Source: Plenodomus lindquistii
Lineage: Eukaryota > Ascomycota > Dothideomycetes > Pleosporales > Leptosphaeriaceae
NCBI GenBank assembly: GCA_025504975.1
Contig: JANUWI010000004.1
Coordinates: 1,798,001 to 1,862,000 of the forward strand
Direction: 5' to 3'
DNA length: 64,000 bases
Part shown: positions 55,357 to 64,000 of the stretch, in pieces
How positions within the stretch are numbered: position 1 is the stretch's first letter
How the letters are laid out: the number at the start of each line of letters is the position of its first letter
Position numbers and translations under genes: made by a program
The notes under the pieces: generated by a model
Told to the model about the DNA's origin: nothing
Seen by the model: only the letters and a program-made list of their open reading frames with translations
Databases searched by the model: none

Positions 55357-55878
55357 GGTGATGTTGAGCAGGCGCCGTCTCTACATGGTGGAGTGGACGC
55401 GGGATCGCATGCTGTTTGGCCCCTCGGCTCGGCGTGAATGGTGGGCAGCACTCGTGGTTGCTGTTTCCTCGCGAACACGACCACGACAGTAGCCCACGCG
55501 CGAACACCTGGAACAGCAACGTCATCGCACCAAGCACCGTCCCGCACCGCACCACCACACACACCACACACACCACGCCTCCATCCCTGCGCCCAACCCG
55601 CTGTTGTTACCCGTTCCAACTCCAACTCTACTCTACTCCTACACCTGCTTATCCTTGCGCAGTCCCACGCACGCCGGCTTCAGTCTCCGCAACCTACGCC
55701 ACCATGGCGAGTGAGTGCCCACGCTAGTCCCGCGCCTGCCTCGCCTTTCAGCCACAGCTCGGTGCATCCTAGACTACCGGCCTAGAGTAGTCTGCGCACC
55801 GACTCAGAGTCTACTGGGCCATCACTTGACTTGGTCTATCTCATTCACCTGCCCTTGTCGGGTGCTTTACACGATCAA
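55357..55878. promoter_or_regulatory. Divergent promoter region, VAC14 / DENND6-like gene
   Basis: Up to 522 bp between the start codons. At 55704 ATGGCGA with an ideal CCACC context is followed at once by a GTGAGT donor, so a tiny first coding exon may begin here. Confidence 0.45.
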
Positions 55879-57618
55879 ATGGAGAAACTGAAGAACAAAC
55901 TCTTTCAGCCCCGTCGCCACTCTCGACAGGAAAAGAGTATTGACCACATCATGGAGAAGTCTGACACTCGCGACCCAGTCAACAGTGCAGGGGGTGGATT
56001 CCAGCACTGGGCCGTGGCCTTGTATGTTAATTGGGCTCTTTTGTGGCGGAAGCTGACGCGAGCAGCATAGTCTGTAATTTTAATGTTGATGTAGGGTAGG
56101 TAAGGAGCCATCTTGAACTGTTTGACGCATCATCCTAAGTGTAGTTTGCAGTCCAGAAATCGAGATATTGTATCCACCAAACATCCCATTTACAACAGCA
56201 GATCTTAGTGCAATATGTTTCAACAGGTACCGTGCTACCAGACCAGCTTCCAGCTCGTCGCCATCTAATGTATGCGTAGCTTTCCCGAGCAACAGAACAC
56301 GGAGACGGCTGAAGATCTATCATTCAACTTTGCCATCACCAACAATTCTCCGGATATTAAACTAAGCTCGCCAAACGCACCGCACGGTAGTGCAGACACT
56401 TTCTACGGCTCATGTGTCTTTCGGCAGGAGTTTGATGATACCATGAAGAGGAGTTTCAACCAAAGAACACTGGTCCTAATATCACATCACAACTTTACAG
56501 CATTCTACCACAAGGTTCTGCAAACGATGACAGCATCTGGTGTCATCAGTGACCCAAAAACACTGGACGCTGCGTTTGCCCAGATGGATTCCTGGGCTCC
56601 TCCACACTTGGGACGTCATGACCTCCCATTCTTAGGCAACATGCTTGTTCTCGACATCGCACCGCATCGATCCTTTCCCCTCCAAGGCCTTCCCGGCTCC
56701 ATTCCTCTCATATCAGACACACCCTCATCAATATACGCTTATGAGCCCATCGGCTCGTGGGACAACATCATGCATTACATGCCCTGCATAACCGACCTCT
56801 ACGTCCTTTTCGAGAAACTCATCCTCTGCGAGTCCATCATCGTAATAGCCAAATCTCCACAACTAGCCAGCGAAGCGGTATCTTCGCTCACTGATCTCAT
56901 CTGCCCCGTCCCCTACGCCGGTGTCGTGAAACCCTACATGACTATGCAGGCAAACTTCAAATCCATCGGCATCGATGGCGGCACTCCGCGCGCCTTTGTG
57001 ATCGGTATCACGAATCCTTTCTTGCTCAAACGCATAATCGCTGCGGCTGAAAGCAGTCACAAGGCCCGACCTCACATTCTGTATTTGCAAAACTTCGACG
57101 GTCCGGTGCCAACGCGCAGACACCATTCACTGCACCACAAGAGCAGTCGAAACGCATTACTAGACCTACCAGGCGGCGGCATTGAAGTCCACACCCCATC
57201 CAAACGCTTCCTGAAATCCGACCCTCAACTCCTCTCCCAAATCGAGGCCTCTCTCAAACTCGGCGATCAAACACGCGATCTCGGTCCACTCATCCGCCGC
57301 CACTTCGCCGAACTCACCGCCCAATTTGTCGCGCCCATTAACCGGTACCTAGCTACTTCCAACGTCATCACGCCCGGTGGCAACAATCACTATGCTAGTT
57401 TCCGCATTCCGGATTTTCTGGCCAGTGTGAGCAAACATGGGACAAGCGTCAAGTTTCGCGGCAGTAATCCGATTCAGAGACATAGAGCAAGAGATGCCAT
57501 GTACGATGCGTTTTGTAGGTGTCCTGGGTTTTATAGTTGGTTGGAGATGAAGATTGCGTTGGAAACGGAGGCTAGTACAGGGTTATTGAATGCGGGGATG
57601 GTTGCTTCGAGTAACTGA
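55879..57618 (+). CDS. DENND6-like DENN-domain protein (predicted Rab regulator)
   Basis: Exons 55879-56021, 56066-56095 (30 nt), 56152-56226 and 56280-57618 give 528 residues. The joined sequence FQHWAVAFIVCNFNVDVGPE, IEILYPPNIPFTTADLSAIC and FNSFPEQQN is the N-terminal DENN module of the DENND6/FAM116 type. It continues with FYGSCVFRQEFDDTMKRSFNQ, TLVLISHHNFTAFYHKVLQ, and the central MHYMPCITDLYVLFEKLILCESIIVIA and CPVPYAGVVKPYMTMQ. The C-terminal part is FLKSDPQLLSQIEASLKLGD and RHFAELTAQFVAPINRYL. DENN proteins act as Rab exchange factors; animal DENND6 acts on Rab14 in recycling. Substrate Rab here is unknown. The start at ATG 55879 is conservative. An alternative 7-nt first exon (55704-55710) joined to 55808 would add 26 residues. 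Confidence 0.85.
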
Positions 57619-58263
57619 AGAGAACGGGAGCAGGTGTGAATTAGTGGTTCAGCGTCAACGGAAATTCAAGCTTAAGTCGTACGAGACGGTATTGCTGCGC
57701 GGGGATGAGCACGGAAGCGAATACCGGAGTCACATTACTTGCGTGCGGTACAGCACTGGGGCACCGTCGATAGGGCGCAACCATGGTCTTGTCACCTTGG
57801 TGCGCAGCATGTGCCTGCTCAGTATGATCGAGGTATTGCAAACAGGTACGAACAGCGAGTCAGCATCTTGTTACCCGACGTTGAAACAATTTGCAATATA
57901 AGTCTAATCATAATATACCTTCTTTTACTGAAAACATCACCTATATCTTGAACTCGAGACCGACAGATAATTTGATCGAGTAAGCTAGGTATTCGTTCAC
58001 TTAAAGAAAACTTCATCAAGTATTACACTACTCCTACACAATGACACATGGTCGATGAACGATCCACGTCCCATAACGACAATAACCCAAAAGACATTAC
58101 AGCATAAGAGGTATCAAGCGTATCCCCATAAGAAACTCCAGTGCCGTACCGATGCCAAGTCCTATCACGCACTCTCGCTCGCTCGCCAGCGCAAGCAATA
58201 TATCGTGGAATCAACTGGGCAGCCTTTCCTTGGTCGTCTTAGCCACGGCACGATGCCAAACGC
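57619..58263. other. Convergent 3' ends of DENND6-like and Rcr1-like genes
   Basis: 645 bp; an A/T-richer patch lies at 57890-58020. No gene seen. Confidence 0.4.
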
Positions 58264-58814
58264 TTATCGCACCATCCCGTTACCCTTGCCTGGTGGTGGA
58301 CCGGGAGGTGGCGCATATCCTCCGCCACCACCGTACGCAGGCTGTGGGCTTTGCAGCTCAACACCATTCTGCTGGCCGTAATAGCTTTGGTTTTGGCCGC
58401 CACCGTAGTAGCCCGTATTACTGTCTGGCGCTGTATAAGGCGGAGCGGGAGCAGCGTTGTTGTTGCCGTAGTAGGGTTGCTGGTTTTGTGTGTTGTTGTA
58501 TGCGCCTGGGCGAGCAGCCCATCCTGTACCGTAGAAAGGTTGGCGACCGGCCTTGCGGCGGCGGCGGGCAGTTATGCAACTGCATGGGTGTTAGGTCCAA
58601 GATCAGAAAGCAGGTTCTGGTGAGCATGGGAGACGGAAGGGAGAGAGTGAGATTGACCGGGGTACTGAATATGGAATGAAACTTACGAGCATAGGAAGAA
58701 CAGAAGCAGGAAGCCGACGACTACGACAGCGAGTACGACCCATCGAACCCAGTTGTTCCATGCCGAGTTACGACAGCGGTACCTGTTGTACCGGTCATAG
58801 TAGCACCTAGCCAT
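58264..58814 (-). CDS. Rcr1-like small membrane protein (Congo-red resistance / chitin regulation type)
   Basis: Two exons from 58814 down, 58687-58814 and 58264-58579, give 147 residues. The N terminus is MARCYYDRYNRYRCRNSAW, then one strong membrane span WVVLAVVVVGFLLLFFLCS, then a basic stretch (CITARRRRKAGRQPFYGTGW) and a Tyr/Gly/Pro/Asn-rich cytosolic tail with repeated YYG and ending GGGGYAPPPGPPPGKG. The layout matches the RCR family, in yeast ER or endosome/vacuole membrane proteins that affect chitin deposition and trafficking of plasma-membrane transporters, probably through PY-type motifs (here APPPY-like APPYTAP). Role by analogy only. The junction TGC-TC/T keeps phase. Confidence 0.8.
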
Positions 58815-61201
58815 GATATGTCAGGTGTGTGTCGACCGATCGCAATGTTTTGTCGTTTGTGATAGCGATGAGACAAGAAAACCAATAATTTGGACTCGAG
58901 TACAGGAAGAGAGGTAGTGGTGCATGTAAGAGAGAAGCCAAAGTGGAGAAGCAGGTATGCAAGTAGATCTAACGAAGGCGCAGCAGGCACGCAGGCGCAG
59001 TTCGCACATGCGCAAACGATGACGTTCTGCCGTCTCTCCGTCTCTGAAAACGGTCTAAGAGATCGTCCAAGCGCGAGGTAAACGACGCGTCGAATCACAC
59101 TTCAACACCAAGACTGCCTTCATGCCGAGATGGTCGCCTTGCCATCACAACACTGTGAGGCCCGCAGCGGCGACAAGTCTGTCTGGGCCATTGAGGAATG
59201 CGCAGATAACGTACCCGTTGTCATCGTAGTAGCCGTACTGTCTGGCTTGAAGATGCATCTTCGTGTGTGCAGCACTTCCGGTTCTGTCGACAAAGTGGAG
59301 CGTTATAAGGAAGGCGAGCGATGAGACGGACCTGCTGGATGTGTACCGTGTAAGAGCTGCGGGGGCTGGGGGTTGTTATGACGATGGCATACTACACAGT
59401 ATGTAATGATGGGAGGGCTGCTCAGCCACAGCCAAGAGAGGTGGGCTTAGAAACGGTTAGCACGGCGATGGTGCGCTTGGTCCTGACGGTTGAACTTCTC
59501 AAACGGCCTCCAGCTGGATGGATGACGCGATACAGCGATGGAGGGGTCAGATGGATGATGCTAAGCTGCTCGTTCGTCATTGTCACGGGAGCATGAGGAG
59601 CCGGTTGGTATGGATTGTGCAGTTGAACACCGCGGAGTTTGTTCGATTGCCTCACAGTAAGTGATCATGAGGTGGCGTGAACACATGTTGGCAATGTTGA
59701 TCGCTGCGCCTGCCTTGCTGCGCAAATCAACCAAAAGATACGAGCTTCAAGAAGTCATCTAATCACGCGCTTTTCGCAAATGGTCAGCAAGATGCATTGG
59801 CATCGGGCCGAGGGCGACAACCACGTTGAGCGTATGAAGCCATTTCGGGTCTCTCGAAAGAGATGGTGAGACTTTCCATTGTATTTTCTATCCTACTAGG
59901 AACTATGCGCAGATGACGGTGTATCTGTGAGGAATGCGTACGAAGGCTTGATAGTGAGCAAGACTGAAGACGCCCAAGCCTTGATCTAGCACCGTTGGTG
60001 GACGGACCCACGAACATTTGCATACAGTCCACTGTCTCTTTTGCAAGTTTGAACCATGGGCTGCTTGAGCCTAGGCCATCAACTTTACGCGGTGTAAATG
60101 ATCCTACCAAATAACACCAGAACTCTTGCCAACGCCACAGCACCGAAACCTCTGTTTCCGAGTGAACAAATGAATGCACAGGAATGCCAACAGGGGTTCC
60201 ACGCCCAACTCCAACCAATCACACCACCTGAAGCTCAAATCCTCCGGAACAACGCTAATGCAGGATGAGTTGTTCAATTGTTCAAAGAGGTTCGGTTCGC
60301 GGTTTTGGGGTCCCACTGCCAGCGCGTCAAAAGGGGGACTGAGCTGTCCGGGGGATTTTTAGTTATGTAGTTCTCTGATCCTGCGTGCTTTTGTGCATTG
60401 GCTCCTCTCCTCACTTCACGCCGTCATTGTGGTTGTGTTGTTCTTGTTATTGGCGGCACCGCTGCGACGCAACAATGCTCAAGACCCTGGGCGCCGCCGT
60501 CTGTGACTCCGTGCCGGAAATCAGAGAATTCTTCTGGACGCGGCAATGAGACTGGCTGCGCGTTCTACCACCACGACCGCGCTGGCCTGTCACGGTCCAA
60601 AAATATTGCGCCTTGGCCAGTCATTGCCATCAGCTCTTCCCCGGTCACTGGCACACTCCGTCGCAAAAGTCACGAGCCTCGGAAGTACATGTTGCAGAAT
60701 GGACTTGATACCATTAAACGGCTATGAAAATCCATGGAAATTTCCCCGAACTTGAAGGCGATAAATGGCAACAAGCACACACTACCGTACATGGATGGAT
60801 CATCGTCCTCTCTTCAGACACTCCTCTTCGTCTTTCGCTCGCGACAAGGAAACAAGTAAGATGATACATGAAAGTTGGACACGCGCTGCGAGGCACCCAG
60901 GTCATCGCGCTCGCCGTCGTAGATGTAGAACATGGTCGCTGTCGCTGTGCTGAACATAAAGAGGAGTAAAACGTGGTCGAGCTGTGGAAATTGGAATGGC
61001 CATCGCTGGCTGCAGAGCGATCTGCCGTCTTTTCTTCCGTCACATCGTAAGAATCATTAAGTATGTCGTAGAAGAGCTGACGACCGTTATTCGTGAGAAC
61101 GTAGGCACATCAGCGTCGTAAAAAGGTTGCGAAACACCATACTCGAATCGAATGCGTTGCGTGCGGCACGTGGTCAACGTCCGGACAATGACAAACACAC
61201 C
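58815..61201. other. 2.4 kb without a confident gene
   Basis: The Rcr1-like promoter side lies at 58815-59300 and the ARL8 3' side at the right end. All frames are short. A short plus-strand reading at 60475 starts in a good ATG (MLKTLGAAVCDSVPEI) but stops after 24 codons. I see no tRNA, repeat or domain. A spliced small gene could be hidden here. Confidence 0.4.
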
Positions 61202-62300
61202 CTACTTGCTGGCCCGGGCAATCAACCACTGGAGGACGGCGTCTAGATTGGTCTCTTCCTTTGCGCTGATGCCATAGCAGCTCACCTCTCGGTGCGACAC
61301 TGCTTTGAGGTTAAGTGATTCGATCAGCTCGTCGACCGATAGCTTGTTGGGCAGGTCAGACTTGTTTCCAAGGACGAGAAGAGGAATGCCCTCGAGCGCT
61401 GGCTTCTCCAAGAGAAGCATCAACTCCTCGCGCGCGACAGGCAGTGCCTCGTTATCAGCGGAATCAACGATGAATCTAGCGCGATTAGCGATGGCCCTCC
61501 AATACACTGGGACGAACCTTACACGATCGCATTAACGCCTCGGCAGTATCGCTCCCACATGGAACGGAACCTAGGCTGGCCTCCAAGATCCCAACTGTTA
61601 CCGGAGGTCAGCAGACACATGCAAATGGGGTAAATTGCCGACACCCTGCACGACTTGCTCAAACGGGCTTGGCGTTGCAACATCTAGGCATGCGTGAGCA
61701 CAGAGGAGATGAGAGTGCTCACCACTTCAAGGTTACATGGCCCTTCTGGACGCGCTTCATGTTGAAGCCTACGGTGGGGATGGAGCTATGACCCACATCA
61801 GCGCTTGGACTCTGACAATGACGGCGCCCATGGTTGCGCAAAGCAGTAGAACGGGAACATTGATGGAACATTGCTGTCGTGGGCATGCGCAGATGGGGAT
61901 GAGGATGACTTACTCGACAGTGAATTCCCCTCCCTGGGCGGATATTGTCAGCTCGGTTTCGCCGTCCAGATGATGGGTCAAGATGGTGGTCTACCGCATC
62001 AGGAAGGCACTCACCGCCAGAACTCGCAAGAGCGACGTCTTGCCAGCGTTTTGAAGGCCGATCATGGTGATGTCCATCTCTGTCGCCCTGTGAAGCGGGC
62101 AGGGTCAGCGTTCATCTGGGGAGGGTGTGCAGGAGCGGTTTTGGTTTTGCGCGGACCAGACTTGACGGAATGGATCCAAGTATCAAATGGCGCACCAGGC
62201 ATCAGGTCGGGTAGACCATGTGGACAGCGGCAGAGAAAAGGTAAGCGTACCAGAACAGGCGCAGCAGCCAGTCGTAGATGCGGCGAAAGAGGTTTGCCAT
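61202..62300 (-). CDS. ARL8: Arl8 small GTPase
   Basis: Six exons from 62300 down: 62251-62300, 62015-62087, 61914-61933 (20 nt), 61723-61785, 61523-61594, 61202-61475; 183 residues, normal for Arl8 (about 186). The N-terminal amphipathic helix is MANLFRRIYDWLLRLFW, with Ala and not Gly at position 2; so the protein would be acetylated and not myristoylated, as known for Arl8. Nucleotide motifs: P-loop GLQNAGKTS, switch I ...TVGFNMKRV, DxxGQ WDLGGQPRFRSMWERYCRG, NKSD in LVLGNKSDLP, and SAK in YGISAKEE. Arl8 sits on lysosomes/vacuoles and late endosomes and recruits tethers or motors. The last exon carries the whole C-terminal half. All six joins keep phase and conserved residues. Confidence 0.95.
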
Positions 62301-62833
62301 GGTGGTGAGGCTGGAGATGCTTAATGACTCGGTCGTGGTGTTGGGTGGTGGAGAGGACTGATGATGGATGGGCGCTGGTGCGAAGTCTGGAAACCTTGAT
62401 CCTTGCTGCGGGGCATCAACCAGGCGTGGGCGCCAGTGTATGTACTCTAGGAAAGCAGCAACCACGGTGAATTGACAAGTCTCGTGCCGTGATCGTGAAG
62501 GATGCGAGCAGTGCAGCGATGAAGGTGGAGGGCGAGAGACTGCGCCGCCCCAGGGAAAAGCAGCTAGGAGGGCTTCGTTCTGCAGCACACATGGAGCCGC
62601 CTGCGCATGACTTCCCGCACGGGCCCACTTTTGGAAGCTCGCCTCGCGCTATCCCGGCCCCATGCAACCCTGGCCGCCTAGGGAAAAAAAGTTCGCGATG
62701 GAGAGAGCGCAGAGTTGGCTGAGTCGCAAACACCCACCCACGCCGTTGATTGGGATGACGCTGCACATACAGTGAAGTTCCACGTCACCTGATTCACCTC
62801 CGCTCAAAGGCCCAGACGGCGCCTTTCGCAGTC
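62301..62833. promoter_or_regulatory. Divergent promoter region, ARL8 / RPA2
   Basis: 533 bp between divergent start codons. No TATA box noticed; a short A run lies at 62683-62690. Confidence 0.45.
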
Positions 62834-64000
62834 ATGGCGCCTTCTGCAACGCAGCAGCACCCGCAACAGTGGACGACCGACTTCAACACGCAGCGCCGTC
62901 AAGCCCTCTTCCAGAACCCGCCAAGAGACAAGACGGCCTACCCCGCCCTCGCCGACGCAGTCGAGCCCCATCTCAGCTCCTTCAATGCCATCTTCACAGC
63001 CGGCGGCCAGCTCGAGCAGGGCCTCAAAGACATCGGCACCAAGGTCTTCCTCGACGGCAACCCATACGCCCCGCCGGACCAAGCCGCGCCGCGCAACAGG
63101 CTCTCGGTGCGCATCCAAGACGTCTTCCTCGACCGCGCCGTCCTGCCGCCCTCCAACAAGGTTGCGCTGAAGAACCGCAACATCCTCCCCGCCGAGTGCA
63201 GAGAGCGGCATGCCACCTACCGCGGCAAGCTGCGCGCACGCCTCGAGTACAGGGTCAACAATGGCGACTGGCAGGAGGAGGTGTGCGACCTGGGCAACGT
63301 CCCCATCATGTTGAGGGTAAGATCTGCCCATGCCGCCGGAGCGCGCACAGCAGCAGACCAGCTAACACAACTTGTCCTAGTCCAACCGGTGCCACCTGCA
63401 AGGCATGGGCCCCGACCAGCTCATCAAGGCCAAGGAGGAGAGCGAGGAGCTCGGCGGCTACTTCATCGTCAACGGCATCGAGAAGATTATCCGCATGCTG
63501 CAGGTCAACAGGCGCAACTACCCCATGGCCATCAAGCGAGGCGCATTCACCAACCGAGGCCCTGGATACACCCCCTACGGCATTCTGATCCGTTCAATGC
63601 GCCCCGATCAGACGTCACAGACCAACGGCCTGCACTACCTCAACGATGGCAACGTCAATCTGCGCTTTTCGTGGAGAAAGGCCGAGTATCTCGTGCCAGT
63701 CATGATGGTGCTCAAGGCACTAGTCGAGACGAATGACCGGGAGATCTTCGAGGGCCTCGTTGGAGCAGCCGGCTCGCAGGGTCTCGCAGAGAAGCAGTTC
63801 GTCACCGACAGAGTGGAACTGCTACTCCGCACCTACAAGGTATATGGTCTGCACTCAAAGGCAAAGACACGAGCATATCTGGGACAAAAGTTCAAGGTCG
63901 TACTGCAGATTCCCGACGACACAGACGATGAGGAGGCCGGTACAGAGTTTCTGCGCAAAGTCGTCCTACCCCACCTCGGAGCCCACAATGTGAAACCATC
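62834..64000 (+). CDS. RPA2: RNA polymerase I second-largest subunit, 5' part (3' end outside window)
   Basis: Exons 62834-63316 and 63381-64000+ give about 367 residues, running out at the window edge in open frame; the full protein is usually ~1200 residues. The N terminus after a Gln-rich start (MAPSATQQHPQQW) has ALFQNPPRDKTAYPALADAV, HLSSFNAIFTAGGQLEQGLK and RIQDVFLDRAVLPP, then LQGMGPDQLIKAKEESEELG, YFIVNGIEKIIRMLQVNRRN and YPMAIKRGAFTNRG, the protrusion/lobe start of the beta-like subunit, specific to the Pol I type (Rpa135/Rpa2). It transcribes rRNA genes in the nucleolus. The intron join at AGG/TCC (exon 2 from 63381) keeps phase and gives NVPIMLRSNRCHLQ. Pol II and Pol III paralogues have different N termini. 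Confidence 0.93.

Overview
The window is nuclear DNA from a filamentous ascomycete fungus. Genes are spliced by short introns (about 45-100 bp) with GTAAGT/GTATGT-type donors, start contexts are of the CCACCATGG type, and the gene set is that of a free-living fungus: Skn7 response regulator, Isc1 sphingolipid phospholipase, Inp1, Vma12, an Egh16-like secreted protein and a spherulin-like cupin. Protein style (long glutamine runs, Ser/Pro-rich low-complexity proteins) and gene content fit Dothideomycetes, probably Pleosporales. That placement is inference; no marker gene in the window settles it.

Twenty-four protein-coding genes can be modelled. Nearly all splice junctions below were placed by hand so that reading phase is kept and conserved residues join correctly. 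1-9.1 kb: end of a PhzF-family gene (+), an Egh16-like secreted protein (+), a 3.1 kb gene-poor stretch, then the AP-1 beta adaptin gene (+). 9.6-17.4 kb: three minus-strand genes, an Ariadne RBR ubiquitin ligase, eIF2B-epsilon (GCD6) and SKN7. 18.6-25.7 kb: a mitochondrial-type peroxiredoxin (+, head-to-head with SKN7), a formamidase (-), a UsgS-like membrane protein (-) and INP1 (+). 27-30.2 kb: a small Ser/Pro-rich gene (+) and 2.4 kb without a confident gene. 30.2-40.3 kb: TAF12 (-), ISC1 (-), SWD3 (+) and alpha-COP (-). 41.5-48.7 kb: a conserved unknown (+), a secreted cupin (+), cytosolic tyrosyl-tRNA synthetase (+) and a nuclear-type repeat protein (-). 49.4-55.4 kb: COQ1 (-), VMA12 (+), VAC14 (-). 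55.9-64 kb: a DENND6-like DENN protein (+), an Rcr1-like protein (-), ARL8 (-), and the 5' part of the RNA polymerase I subunit RPA2 (+), cut by the window end.

Most genes are housekeeping. A notable share serve endomembranes and organelles: AP-1 beta, alpha-COP, Arl8, Vac14, DENND6, Vma12, Inp1, Rcr1-like and Isc1. They are unrelated in sequence and on both strands, so this looks like chance co-location and not an operated cluster. Several close head-to-head pairs (ISC1/SWD3 191 bp, COQ1/VMA12 258 bp, VAC14/DENND6 under 525 bp, ARL8/RPA2 533 bp) probably share promoters.

I see no CRISPR array, intact transposon, rRNA, convincing tRNA, or secondary-metabolite or defence cluster. The most unusual signals are at gene-structure level: a 9-nt microexon and a GC-AG intron in alpha-COP, other exons of 17-30 nt in SKN7, AP-1 beta, ARL8 and DENND6, a microsatellite-bearing intron in INP1, an EAGGLQ repeat protein at 46.6-48.7 kb, and a small gene at 27 kb whose 3' half reads well in a second frame.
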